NCBI RefSeq assembly: GCF_900155575.1
Contig: NZ_LT706966.1
Span: 1,823,155-1,859,845 of the forward strand
DNA length: 36,691 nt
Source of the DNA: Actinotignum timonense
GTDB taxonomy: Bacteria > Actinomycetota > Actinomycetes > Actinomycetales > Actinomycetaceae
Direction: 5' to 3'
Every line of letters begins with the position of its first letter. Position 1 is the stretch's first letter. The notes beneath the pieces are model-generated. The model had not been told where the DNA came from and did no database searches. It saw only the letters and a list, made by a program, of their open reading frames with translations. The translations under genes were made by a program, and so were the position numbers. Shown here one piece after another: positions 9,304 to 16,678 of this stretch.

Positions 9304-10755
9304 ATGTCGACGCCCCTCACTCTCAACCCGGACCGGCTTTTCCCGGCAGATCCGACGCAGCGGAAACTGGCGCGCGAAATTTTCGAGGTCACCAAGAAGC
9401 ATCCCATTATTTCCCCGCACGGCCATGTTCCCCCCGAATGGCTCGCTCTCAATACTCCCTTCACCGATCCCACGAGCATGCTCCTCACCCCGGATCACTA
9501 CACCAACCGCCTCCTGCACGCGGTGGGCCGGGTGGATCTGGCCGATCTGGGTGTGCCGGTAGGAAGCCCGCTCTCCCCCGAAAAGTCCCGCGCGGCCTGG
9601 CGCCTGTTCTGCAAGAACTGGTGGACCTTGCGCGGTACCGCGGTGCAGGGTTGGTTTGAATCCGAATTTGTGGATGTCTTCGATGTGCATGTGCGCCCCT
9701 CCGAAGAAACGGCCGATGAGATCTACGATCACATCAACGCTCTGCTCAAGACGGAAGAATTCCTGCCCCGCTCGCTGTACAAGCGTTTCAACCTGGCGAT
9801 GATGGCCACCACCGATGATCCGGTTTCGGACCTGCGCTACCACAAGCAGCTCCTGGATGATCCCACCTGGGAAGGCTATATTCCGCCTACCTTCCGCCCC
9901 GATAAGTACCTCGAACCGGCCACCCCTGACTTCAAGGCTAATGTGGAGGCGCTCGGCCAGGCAGCCGATCAGGATGTGTCCACCTACGAAGGTTACGTGG
10001 AAGCCATGCGCAAGCGCCGCCTCTTCTTCAAGGAGATGGGCGCGGTCTCCTCCGATCACTCGCATCGCGATCCGGGTACCGCACGCCTGCCCGAAGCGCG
10101 GGCGGCCGAACTCTACAAGCTGGCCCTGGCCGGCAAGATTTCGCCGGAAGATGGTGCGGCCCTGCGCCGGCACATGCTCAACGACCAGGCTCGCCTGGCC
10201 TGCGAGGACGGCCTGGTCATGACCTTCCATCCGGCCGTGTACCGCAACCATCACCAGGCGGCCTTCGAGCGCCTGGGTGCGGACGTCGGGGGCGATGTGC
10301 CCATGGCCGTGGAATTCACGAATAACGTGCAGCCCATGCTTTCCGAATACGGAGACAACCCGAACTTCCAGGTTGTTTTCTTCACCATCGATCAGGATGT
10401 CTACCAGCGCGAACTGGCCCCGCTGGCCGGGTACTACCCGAGCGTGTACGTGGGCGCCCCGTGGTGGTTCATCGATGAGCCGGATGCGATCCTGCGCTAC
10501 CGCGAACAGGTCACCCCCTACGGCACCTTCTACAAGACCTCCGGGATGATCGACGATACCCGCGCCTTCGCTTCCATTCCCGCACGGCACGACGTCGCCC
10601 GCCGGATGGACTCGGTTTACCTGGCACGGATGGTGGCCGAACACCGCCTGGAGCTGGACGAAGCCCTCGAGGTGTCCGAAGCCCTCGTGACCACGATTCC
10701 GGCTCGGGCCTTCCGGGTGGATACCTCCAAGCTGAGCGGAACCACCGCGAAGTAA
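9304..10755 (+). CDS. uxaC: uronate isomerase
   Basis: A 483-residue member of the amidohydrolase-superfamily uronate isomerases, which convert D-glucuronate to D-fructuronate (and D-galacturonate to D-tagaturonate), the first step of hexuronate breakdown in the cytoplasm. Family features visible: LFPADPTQRKLAREIFE, the metal-site ISPHGHVPPEWL near residue 38, RLLHAVGRVDLADLGV, LATTDDPVSDLRYH-like MATTDDPVSDLRYHK, SDHSHRDPG and the C-terminal GAPWWFIDEP segment. Length is close to the usual 470. AGGAGG lies six bases before ATG 9304. With the divergent symporter it forms an uptake-plus-first-step pair; later steps (uxuA/B or uxaA/B, kdgK) are not in the window. Confidence 0.95.
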   Translation: MSTPLTLNPDRLFPADPTQRKLAREIFEVTKKHPIISPHGHVPPEWLALNTPFTDPTSMLLTPDHYTNRLLHAVGRVDLADLGVPVGSPLSPEKSRAAWRLFCKNWWTLRGTAVQGWFESEFVDVFDVHVRPSEETADEIYDHINALLKTEEFLPRSLYKRFNLAMMATTDDPVSDLRYHKQLLDDPTWEGYIPPTFRPDKYLEPATPDFKANVEALGQAADQDVSTYEGYVEAMRKRRLFFKEMGAVSSDHSHRDPGTARLPEARAAELYKLALAGKISPEDGAALRRHMLNDQARLACEDGLVMTFHPAVYRNHHQAAFERLGADVGGDVPMAVEFTNNVQPMLSEYGDNPNFQVVFFTIDQDVYQRELAPLAGYYPSVYVGAPWWFIDEPDAILRYREQVTPYGTFYKTSGMIDDTRAFASIPARHDVARRMDSVYLARMVAEHRLELDEALEVSEALVTTIPARAFRVDTSKLSGTTAK

Positions 10756-10775
10756 GGAAACACGCCCACGTAACG

Positions 10776-10800
10776 GGTACTCGTCGGTGACCGGAGTACC
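10776..10800 (+). terminator. weak hairpin after uxaC
   Basis: GGTACTC (10776-10782) pairs with GAGTACC (10794-10800); the loop can form a further small GTC/GAC stem. Twenty bases after the uxaC stop. Confidence 0.45.
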
Positions 10801-10850
10801 GCTCTGGAACTGGAGTGCGGCTCCGTAACGAACTACCCGGGACTGAGAAT

Positions 10851-10883
10851 TTGGCCGTGCGCGATACGTTCGCGCACGGCCAA
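10851..10883 (+). terminator. strong hairpin terminator between uxaC and the LEA-like gene
   Basis: Perfect 13-base-pair stem (TTGGCCGTGCGCG at 10851-10863 with 10871-10883), seven-base loop, followed by GTGTTTA. Ends uxaC transcription. Confidence 0.8.
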
Positions 10884-10923
10884 GTGTTTAACTACCTTAA
10901 TGTGAAGTGACGGCCGCCACTTT

Positions 10924-10931
10924 GCTATGAT
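10924..10931 (+). promoter_or_regulatory. extended -10 promoter of the LEA-like gene
   Basis: G-C-TATGAT with the preceding T gives an extended -10 (TTGCTATGAT). It sits about 35 bases before the start codon and has no clear -35, as expected for extended -10 promoters. Confidence 0.5.
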
Positions 10932-10966
10932 CGACTTGTTTCATTAATCAATGGAAAGGAGTCGCC

Positions 10967-11275
10967 ATGGCGAACGAATTTGTGGACAAGATTAAGGAAG
11001 GCGCAACCGAGGCTTTTGATCGGGCCAAGGAATTCGGCCAGAAGGCCGCCGATAAGGCGGGCCAGCTGGGCGATGCTGCGAAGGAAAAGTTCGAGGAAGT
11101 CAAGGACGAACTGACGGACAAGGACCACGGCGATAAGGCTGAGGAGAAGGCCTCCGATGCTGGTGACAAGGCAAAGGATGCTGGCGAAAAGGTCAAGGAT
11201 GCCGCTTCCGATGCCGGTGATGCCGCCAAGGAAAAGTTCGAGGACGTCAAGGACAACCTCTCCGATAACAAGTAA
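10967..11275 (+). CDS. small charged repeat protein, LEA-like/hydrophilin
   Basis: A 102-residue cytoplasmic protein made almost only of Lys, Asp, Glu, Ala and Gly in repeating AxDKAxxxGDxAKEK-type units, predicted as amphipathic helix or disordered. No signal peptide, no membrane span, no cysteine. An internal duplication is clear: GDAAKEKFEEVKDELTDK (residues 35-52) recurs as GDAAKEKFEDVKDNLSDN (84-101). This composition is that of group 3 LEA-like stress proteins, which protect proteins or membranes during drying or osmotic stress. A small antitoxin-like or CsbD/YtxH-type stress protein is an alternative. AAAGGAG precedes ATG 10967. It stands alone, with its own extended -10 promoter and terminators on both sides. 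Confidence 0.8.
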   Translation: MANEFVDKIKEGATEAFDRAKEFGQKAADKAGQLGDAAKEKFEEVKDELTDKDHGDKAEEKASDAGDKAKDAGEKVKDAASDAGDAAKEKFEDVKDNLSDNK

Positions 11276-11283
11276 ATCCACCA

Positions 11284-11308
11284 TTCGGTACATCCACCCA
11301 GTACCGAA
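11284..11308 (+). terminator. hairpin after the LEA-like gene
   Basis: TTCGGTAC (11284-11291) pairs with GTACCGAA (11301-11308) around a nine-base loop, nine bases after the stop codon. Confidence 0.6.
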
Positions 11309-11355
11309 ATATCCACCTCAGTAGTGATGGGCTACCCGGCGGCGGGTGCCCCGCA

Positions 11356-11387
11356 GCGGGCGGCGAAGAAGATTCTTCGCCGCCCGC
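11356..11387. terminator. strong hairpin between convergent genes
   Basis: Perfect 13-base-pair stem GCGGGCGGCGAAG (11356-11368) with CTTCGCCGCCCGC (11375-11387). Lies between the LEA-like gene (+) and the methyltransferase gene (-), so it can stop both. Confidence 0.8.
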
Positions 11388-11409
11388 GTGGCTTACCCTG
11401 TGTATTTAT

Positions 11410-12249
11410 TTAGGGGCGCTGCTGGATCATCGCCGTCGTACTGGAAAGGATCGCGGCGGCCATAGCAACATTGCAGGATTCGGCTTTCCCGTAGATCGGG
11501 ATGGCGACGGTCGCATCGACATTGGCATCTACATCCGCGAAACCGTGCGCTTCATTGCCCAGTAGCCAGCACACCGGCCGGGTGAGATCCGGGCCGAGGG
11601 GTGGTTGCCCGAGGTAGGCGGCGTCGTTCGCGGAGGCCACCAGGGTGGCCAAGTCCCACTCCCCCTCGCCGGTGGCTGCCAGGAAGCTGATGCCCGCGCG
11701 TTCGAGCACGCCGTCGAGCTTGCTGACGTTAATGGAATCGAGCACCGGGAGGTGGAAAATGGAGCCGGCCGAGGAGCGAATAACTTTCGGGGACCACAGT
11801 TCCACGCTGCCGCGCCCGAGCAGCACCGCATCACATCCGGCCACGTCCGCGGCTCGAATAATGGCGCCCACATTGCCCGGGTCTTGAATATTCGCGGTGG
11901 CCAACACCAGCTTTGCGCACTTGACCGTGGGTGTGAGCGCGGGTGTTTCCGGAATGTCGATAACGGCCACAACGCCGCGCGCATCTTCGGAGAGGGCCTG
12001 CATCTCATCGGCATTGAGTGGGTGGTGGTAGACGCCGGCATTTTTGATGAGGTCACCGAGTTCCGGGTTGGAAATGAGGCTCGCTTTCGTATAGTAAACG
12101 TCGCGAACCAGATTCGCGCGATGCGCGAGGAGTTCTTGAACGGCTCCGGGGCCTTCCACCAGGGTTTGCCGGAAGCGTTCGCGCTGCTGGGGGCGGTGCA
12201 GACGGGCGGCGCGAGTGAGTTGGGTATGCGATGCGGGTGTGCTTTTCAC
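11410..12249 (-). CDS. TrmH/SpoU-family RNA 2'-O-methyltransferase
   Basis: A 279-residue SPOUT enzyme that would methylate a ribose 2'-OH in rRNA or tRNA with S-adenosylmethionine. The N-terminal part (about residues 25-105) resembles the SpoU substrate-binding domain. The trefoil-knot motifs follow: DPGNVGAIIRAADVAG (motif 1), LLGNEAHGF (motif 2) and VAIPIYGKAESCNVAMAAAI (motif 3). This type is often found near rplT and pheST in actinobacteria and annotated as a 23S rRNA methyltransferase (RlmB/TsnR-like); the exact site cannot be told, so I give no symbol. Convergent to the LEA-like gene; 73 bases after the next gene upstream on this strand. Confidence 0.92.
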   Translation of the reverse strand: MKSTPASHTQLTRAARLHRPQQRERFRQTLVEGPGAVQELLAHRANLVRDVYYTKASLISNPELGDLIKNAGVYHHPLNADEMQALSEDARGVVAVIDIPETPALTPTVKCAKLVLATANIQDPGNVGAIIRAADVAGCDAVLLGRGSVELWSPKVIRSSAGSIFHLPVLDSINVSKLDGVLERAGISFLAATGEGEWDLATLVASANDAAYLGQPPLGPDLTRPVCWLLGNEAHGFADVDANVDATVAIPIYGKAESCNVAMAAAILSSTTAMIQQRP

Positions 12250-12322
12250 GGGTTGTTTCTTTTTCTGTAGAGGTGGGTGTAGCAGGGTGTGTAGAAAGGC
12301 GGGCGCAGGTTCTCGGGAGCCG

Positions 12323-13036
12323 CTAGGGCCGCACGAAGCCGTCGGTAAAGATGCCGGCCACGCCCCAGCGTTCTAGTTGCCGGGCACGTTCGGGGTTGTT
12401 AACTGTGTAGACGTGCACGTCTCGGCCCGCCGCGCGGGCCTGCGCCACCACGGCCGCGGTCACGGCGTCGTCACTCACATGCAGGTAACGCGCATCGGTG
12501 AGGTCAAGCACGGTGCGCCAATCCGGCCCGAAACTCGCGCGCTCGAATAGCGCGCCGCGCGGGATTTCCGGGGCGTGGCGCGCGAATTCGGCCAGTTGCA
12601 GGTGGGAGAAAGAGGAGACGAGCGCCCGCTCGGGGCCGAGCCGCCGGGCTTGTTGCGCCACCGCTCGAACCAGGGCGCGAGCCTGCTCGCCGCCCTGCGC
12701 GCAGGGTTTCATTTCGATATTGATGCCCATCCCGGTCTCGAGGGCAAAATCGACGAGCTGGGCGAGGGTGGGGATTTTTTCTCCCGCGAAGCCGGGGCTG
12801 AACCAGGATCCGGCGTCCAGGGTTTCCAGGTCCGTAGCGCGTAATTCATCGACGCGCCCGTGGCCGGTGGTGGTGCGCTCCAGGGTGGCGTCGTGGCACA
12901 GCGGGAGGGTGCCATCCGCGGTGATATCCACATCCGTTTCGATCCAGGTGAATCCTGCCTGGTAGGCGGCCCGGAATGCGGCCATGGTGTTTTCGGGTGC
13001 GTCGGCGGACAGGCCGCGGTGGGCGAAAAGTTTCAT
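12323..13036 (-). CDS. glycerophosphodiester phosphodiesterase
   Basis: A 237-residue cytosolic GDPD-domain enzyme, a TIM barrel that splits glycerophosphodiesters from phospholipids to sn-glycerol-3-phosphate and an alcohol. The family signature is complete: FAHRGLSADAPENT at the start, the metal-binding ETDVDITADG, the catalytic His in LPLCHDATLERTT, and NIEMKP. No signal peptide, so it acts inside the cell (UgpQ type) rather than outside (GlpQ type). It starts 16 bases before the hairpin at 13053-13092 that ends the rplT operon, so it probably has its own promoter in that gap, though I cannot assign one. Confidence 0.92.
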   Translation of the reverse strand: MKLFAHRGLSADAPENTMAAFRAAYQAGFTWIETDVDITADGTLPLCHDATLERTTTGHGRVDELRATDLETLDAGSWFSPGFAGEKIPTLAQLVDFALETGMGINIEMKPCAQGGEQARALVRAVAQQARRLGPERALVSSFSHLQLAEFARHAPEIPRGALFERASFGPDWRTVLDLTDARYLHVSDDAVTAAVVAQARAAGRDVHVYTVNNPERARQLERWGVAGIFTDGFVRP

Positions 13037-13052
13037 GATTGTAGTCTAAACG

Positions 13053-13092
13053 CAGCGGCCCGAGTAACGAGGTATCGTCACTCGGGCCGCTG
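13053..13092 (-). terminator. terminator of the infC-rpmI-rplT operon
   Basis: Thirteen-base-pair perfect stem (CAGCGGCCCGAGT at 13053-13065 with 13080-13092) and a 14-base loop, 21 bases past the rplT stop; followed on the minus strand by GCGTTT. Confidence 0.75.
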
Positions 13093-13113
13093 ATGTATCA
13101 CGCTTGAAAAAGC

Positions 13114-13497
13114 TTAGGCAACCTTGGGTGCGTTCACGTCTTCCGGAAGCGCAGCCTTGGCGGCATTGACCACCGCGGTGAAACCGGTGGGATCATTGAC
13201 GGCCATTTCAGCGAGCTGACGGCGATCAACTTCAATTCCGGCCAGGCCCAGGCCCTGGATGAAGCGGTTGTAGGTCATGCCTTCGGCGCGCACGGCCGCG
13301 TTGATGCGGGTGATCCACAGCTTGCGGAAATCGTTCTTCCGCTTCTTGCGGTCGCGGTAGTTGTAGACGAAGGAATGGGTGACCTGTTCCTTGGCCTTGC
13401 GGTAGAGGCGGGACCGCTGCCCGCGGTAGCCGGACGCCCGATCGAGGGTAGTGCGACGCTTCTTCTTGGCGTTAACGGAGCGCTTGACGCGTGCCAT
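13114..13497 (-). CDS. rplT: 50S ribosomal protein L20
   Basis: A 127-residue basic protein that binds 23S rRNA early in large-subunit assembly. Whole-length family features: [19 protein letters not shown], the [16 protein letters not shown] block, and [14 protein letters not shown]. In many bacteria L20 also represses its own operon by binding the leader mRNA. Last gene of infC-rpmI-rplT, 37 bases after rpmI. Confidence 0.97.
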   Translation of the reverse strand: MARVKRSVNAKKKRRTTLDRASGYRGQRSRLYRKAKEQVTHSFVYNYRDRKKRKNDFRKLWITRINAAVRAEGMTYNRFIQGLGLAGIEVDRRQLAEMAVNDPTGFTAVVNAAKAALPEDVNAPKVA

Positions 13498-13534
13498 GTT
13501 TTTCTCCTTTTACAAAACTTTTCGTCGGACGAAT

Positions 13535-13729
13535 CTAGCGGCCGAGCAGACGGTTAACTTCGCGAAGGTTGGACTTGTCCACAACCTGGTCGCGCGAGAG
13601 CCGACGCTTCCGGGTGGAGCTCTTGTGCTCCAGCAGGTGGCGCTTATTGCGCTGTTCGCGCATGAGCTTGCCGCTTCCCGTCACGCGGAAACGCTTCTTC
13701 GCACCGGAGTGCGTCTTCATCTTGGGCAT
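13535..13729 (-). CDS. rpmI: 50S ribosomal protein L35
   Basis: A 64-residue Lys/Arg-rich large-subunit protein. [20 protein letters not shown] and the [16 protein letters not shown] block are typical, and the length is normal. Middle gene of infC-rpmI-rplT, 80 bases after infC. Confidence 0.97.
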   Translation of the reverse strand: MPKMKTHSGAKKRFRVTGSGKLMREQRNKRHLLEHKSSTRKRRLSRDQVVDKSNLREVNRLLGR

Positions 13730-13809
13730 TGTTCATCCTCACTCGTGCCCCGGGGGCACATTTGATCTACCAGATCTTTCGCGCCCGCGGGCGCGCTTTC
13801 ACAAGGCAA

Positions 13810-14457
13810 CTATTCGGTTGCGGCTGCGTTGTTATCCGTTTCGGAGGTTTTTGCGTTGCGTTCGGCCGCGCGTTTGGCGGCTTTCGCGCGCCGGTTCTCG
13901 CGTTCAGCTTCACGACGACGCCGCTGATCGGACTTCGCTTCGGACTTCCGCCGCGTGGGCGCAAGGACCATGGACATATTGCGCCCGTCAGCGCGAGGTG
14001 CTGCTTCCACAGTAGAAATTTCCGCGAGTTCTTCAGCCAGGCCGGAGAGCAGGCGCACACCCATTTCCGGGCGGGATTGTTCACGGCCGCGGAAACGAAG
14101 ATCGAATTTGACCTTATCCCCGGCGTTCAGGAAACGTTCCGCCTGCGACTTCTTGGTGTTGTAGTCATTACCGTCAATCTTCAGCCCAATCCGGATGGAT
14201 TTGATCTGAGTATTGGCCTGGTTACGACGTGCTTCCCGAGCTTTCTGGGCGGATTCGTACTTGTATTTCCCGTAGTCCATGAGGCGCGCGACCGGCGGAT
14301 TGGAATTCGGAGCAACTTCCACCAGGTCAAGGTTCGCCTCAACGGCCAGGCGGAGCGCATCTTCCGTGCGCACCACACCAACCTGTTCACCGCTGGGGCC
14401 AACAAGGCGCACCTTAGGGACGTGGATGCGATCATTTACACGCGGTTCGTTGTTAAT
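13810..14457 (-). CDS. infC: translation initiation factor IF-3, AUU start
   Basis: IF-3 binds the 30S subunit, checks the start codon and keeps subunits apart. I start it at ATT 14457, giving 215 residues beginning (M)[17 protein letters not shown], exactly where IF-3 proteins start. An AGAGGAAC ribosome site lies six bases upstream. The in-frame ATG at 14523 would add 22 residues without family support and lacks a good ribosome site. AUU is the classic infC start in other bacteria; IF-3 discriminates against it and so represses its own translation. The N-domain, Lys-rich linker and C-domain ([23 protein letters not shown]) are visible. An extra C-terminal tail of about 40 residues rich in Arg/Lys/Glu, then acidic, follows the usual end, as in other actinobacteria. 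Confidence 0.95.
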   Translation of the reverse strand: MNNEPRVNDRIHVPKVRLVGPSGEQVGVVRTEDALRLAVEANLDLVEVAPNSNPPVARLMDYGKYKYESAQKAREARRNQANTQIKSIRIGLKIDGNDYNTKKSQAERFLNAGDKVKFDLRFRGREQSRPEMGVRLLSGLAEELAEISTVEAAPRADGRNMSMVLAPTRRKSEAKSDQRRRREAERENRRAKAAKRAAERNAKTSETDNNAAATE

Positions 14458-14668
14458 TGCAGTTCCTCTGTTCCTCAACGTGGACAACGCACGGAGTACT
14501 CCCGAGGTGACACGGCACGCCAAACGGCCATGTTACGAACCCGCTACCCTTTGATATGACCCGATCCTAATCTTTCCCGAAAATTTCTTTTCGAAACAGC
14601 GGCCCGGGCGGGCGGCTAGGTGGGATTTCTCCACTTGCGTTCCGGCAGAATGCCGGATTGACCGTACT
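14458..14668 (-). promoter_or_regulatory. long 5' leader of infC-rpmI-rplT
   Basis: If transcription starts near 14662, the mRNA has a leader of about 205 bases with no supported gene. It can form a TCCGGCA-GAA-TGCCGGA hairpin near its 5' end (14641-14657), a CGAAAA/TTTTCG hairpin (14579-14594) and a GGAGTACTCC palindrome near 14490-14505. Such leaders on this operon often carry ribosomal-protein (L20) control; that is inference here. Confidence 0.5.
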
Positions 14669-14677
14669 AGTTTAGCA
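14669..14677 (-). promoter_or_regulatory. extended -10 promoter of infC operon
   Basis: TGCTAAACT on the minus strand: extended TG plus TAAACT at 14669-14674. The -35 region coincides with the inverted repeat at 14694-14714. Confidence 0.55.
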
Positions 14678-14693
14678 CACCGGCATGAGTTAT

Positions 14694-14714
14694 GAATAAC
14701 ACCGCGGGTTATTC
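14694..14714. promoter_or_regulatory. inverted repeat GAATAAC-N7-GTTATTC at the infC promoter
   Basis: Perfect seven-base arms (14694-14700 and 14708-14714) with a GC centre. It overlaps the expected -35 of infC and lies 50 bases past the priA stop, so it may be an operator for infC or a weak terminator for priA. Confidence 0.4.
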
Positions 14715-14764
14715 TCCCCACATGCGACGGCGCAGCCACGCCCTGCAGCCATTGAACTCACCGC

Positions 14765-15502
14765 TCAGGAAAGCTCTGCGAGGGCTTGGGCAACGGTGAA
14801 GTTCCCTTCGTAGAAGGCTTTGCCAATGATGACGGAGTCCACGCGGCCGGACGAATCGCTATCGGCGCTCGCATCGCGCTCGCTCAGCTCCCGAACTGCA
14901 CGCAGATCGGCAAGCGTCGCCATCCCGCCCGAGGCGGTGATGCGAGCCCGGCTCAGCCCTGCGACCCGCTGGAGTAACTCAAGGTTCGCCCCGGCAAGGG
15001 CGCCATCTCGGGTTCGATCCGTGACGATATAGCGGCGCGCACCGGCGTCGTCGAGAAAATCTATAACCTCACGCAACTCCCCAACATCGGTACCGGCACC
15101 GCGCGCAACCACCCGGGCGCCGTCGACATCAAGACAAACCGCCACCCGGTCCGCGTGCTGCGCCAGTACCCGCGCCACCCACGCGCGATCCCGCAGGGCG
15201 GTGGTTGCGAGGTTAATGCGTTCTGCACGGGTAGCGAGGGCGCGGTCGAGCACCTCCGGGGTGTCGATTCCGCCGGAAAGCTCCCAGCGCATCGGGCTGC
15301 TCTCCATGAGGCGCTCCAGCAGGGCGAAATTATCCCCGGTGCCGTATACAAGGTCGAGATCCACCAGGTGAATCCACTGCGCTCCGGCCGTCCGGAAATC
15401 CGCAATAGCCGCGGCCGGGTTACTCCATGCTTCCGGGCCGCTGCCCAGCCGCGCGGACCGCCCCGCCCGAATATCTACCGCGACGAGCAGCTCACAGGTC
15501 AT
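14765..15502 (-). CDS. priA: HisA/PriA-like phosphoribosyl isomerase
   Basis: A 245-residue (beta/alpha)8 barrel of the HisA/PriA family, which isomerises ProFAR (histidine path) and, in bifunctional PriA, phosphoribosylanthranilate (tryptophan path). The catalytic aspartates are D10 (LLVAVDIRAG) and D162 (YIVTDRTRDGAL); phosphate-binding LSGGI (75-79) and TASGGM are present. Two changes stand out: loop 1 is several residues shorter than usual, and the conserved Trp after Arg-Gly in the GRGW loop is Ala136. That Trp matters for the tryptophan-path activity, so this enzyme may be HisA-only or reduced. No other his or trp gene is near. ATG 15502 overlaps the upstream gene by 11 bases and is chosen over ATG 15532 by alignment to the family. 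Confidence 0.88.
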   Translation of the reverse strand: MTCELLVAVDIRAGRSARLGSGPEAWSNPAAAIADFRTAGAQWIHLVDLDLVYGTGDNFALLERLMESSPMRWELSGGIDTPEVLDRALATRAERINLATTALRDRAWVARVLAQHADRVAVCLDVDGARVVARGAGTDVGELREVIDFLDDAGARRYIVTDRTRDGALAGANLELLQRVAGLSRARITASGGMATLADLRAVRELSERDASADSDSSGRVDSVIIGKAFYEGNFTVAQALAELS

Positions 15503-16058
15503 CGCGATCCCCCGCGGAATCCTCATTACCATTTTCGCCCCGCGCTACTTTGCGCAGAATCTTCTCAATATCCGCCTGGGTGAGTTTCCCGGAATCCAAG
15601 GCTGCGCAGTCGGTAATAGAGCGCTCCCCCAGCATGAGCTCCTCCACGATGGGATCCAGGGAGTTGAGCAGCAAGCCGGAAGCGATTTCCTCATCGGCCT
15701 TGCCAGCGAAGAAACGCCGCGCCCGCACCATCCCGGATACGCCCGGTTCAAAACCGGTGGATTCTTTATCCAGGTTGACGTCAATAAGAATGGAGCCGTA
15801 GGGGCTGAGACGGGAGAGCATTCCAGCCACCGCGGGCGCGTCGTCGGAAAGGGAGGCGGGTTCCTCATCGGGATCCGGGCCGGTGATATTGCGGATATCC
15901 CACTCATCGTAGACGGGCGTTGCCAGCTGGCGGTACACCAGCGCCCCGGAATCCGTGGCCACCACCTGCACGTCCAGGCCGTGCAGCGCGCAGAGCGCCG
16001 CGAGGGCATCTGCGCTATCAAAAGGAGTGAGTACCGCGTAGGTGCGCACGTCAGTCAT
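15492..16058 (-). CDS. uncharacterised protein upstream of priA
   Basis: A 188-residue soluble protein I do not recognise. The ATG at 16058 has GGAGG eight bases upstream; the frame is open to 16178 but that part overlaps the PEBP gene and looks non-coding. The first 50 residues could form an alpha/beta domain (TYAVLTPFDSADALAALCALHGLDVQVVATDSGALVYRQL can be read as strand-helix-strand), followed by an acidic patch (DPDEEP), a central hydrophobic segment (PYGSILIDVNLDKESTGFEP) and a C-terminal charged tail. No signal peptide or membrane span. It overlaps priA by 11 bases and follows PEBP by 28 bases, so the three are one operon. A direct functional link to PriA is only suggested by this coupling. 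Confidence 0.8.
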   Translation of the reverse strand: MTDVRTYAVLTPFDSADALAALCALHGLDVQVVATDSGALVYRQLATPVYDEWDIRNITGPDPDEEPASLSDDAPAVAGMLSRLSPYGSILIDVNLDKESTGFEPGVSGMVRARRFFAGKADEEIASGLLLNSLDPIVEELMLGERSITDCAALDSGKLTQADIEKILRKVARGENGNEDSAGDRDDL

Positions 16059-16086
16059 CGAGTTATCCTCCCCTTGCGCTTCGTTA

Positions 16087-16608
16087 TTAGTTATTTTCCC
16101 AGGTGCCGGTGAGCAGGCCGCGGCCGAGCACGTGTTCGCGCGCCAGGAAATACGCCACCGCGGGCCGGGTTTCTGCATCGATATCTAGCACGGTATTGAG
16201 GGCGAGCACCGCGAAAATATAGCGGTGCGGGCCGTGGCCGGCCGGCGGGGCGGCGCCCTGGAAGCTCGGAGTTCCGCCGTCGTTCTTCAAGGTGAGAGCG
16301 GGTGCCGGAAGGTCATCGGAGCCGCCGGCCGCAATTTCCACGGTATCGGCGGGCAGATTCGCAACCGTCCAATGCCAGTAACCGGACGGGGTGGGAGCAT
16401 CCGGGTCATAGCAGGAGACGAGCAAACTCACCGTGCCCTCCGGCGGGGTATCCCAGCCCAGTTGCGGATTGCGGTCCGCGCCGCCCGGCGTGGTGCCGGT
16501 GCCGGTTGCGCTTTCGGGCAGGGCTTCCCCGTTCGCGAAATCATCGGAGGTGAGGTGAAGATCAACGCTTCCGGCCGGCACTCCGGCGTAGGGATCGTGG
16601 GTGGTCAT
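16087..16608 (-). CDS. YbhB/YbcL family (PEBP-like) protein
   Basis: A 173-residue cytosolic member of the phosphatidylethanolamine-binding/Raf-kinase-inhibitor-like fold. The two signature ligand-pocket motifs are present: DPDAPTPSGYWHWTVANLP and GHGPHRYIFAVLAL. Bacterial members bind small anionic ligands, but their job is poorly known. AAGGAG lies before ATG 16608. First gene of the PEBP - unknown - priA operon; 70 bases separate it from uppS on the same strand. Confidence 0.92.
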   Translation of the reverse strand: MTTHDPYAGVPAGSVDLHLTSDDFANGEALPESATGTGTTPGGADRNPQLGWDTPPEGTVSLLVSCYDPDAPTPSGYWHWTVANLPADTVEIAAGGSDDLPAPALTLKNDGGTPSFQGAAPPAGHGPHRYIFAVLALNTVLDIDAETRPAVAYFLAREHVLGRGLLTGTWENN

Positions 16609-16678
16609 ATCCGCTCCTTATGCGTGCTCGATGCGTGCGTGCGCGCCGCGGCCGTGCGGCGGGCGCGCTTAGTCCAGT

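Noticed and set aside
14457-14523. N-terminal extension of IF-3 from ATG 14523
   Set aside because: The 22 extra residues match nothing in IF-3 and the AUU site has the proper ribosome-binding spacing.
15000-15025. GGTTCGATCC resembling a tRNA T-arm
   Set aside because: It lies inside the priA coding sequence, with no acceptor stem or anticodon arm around it.
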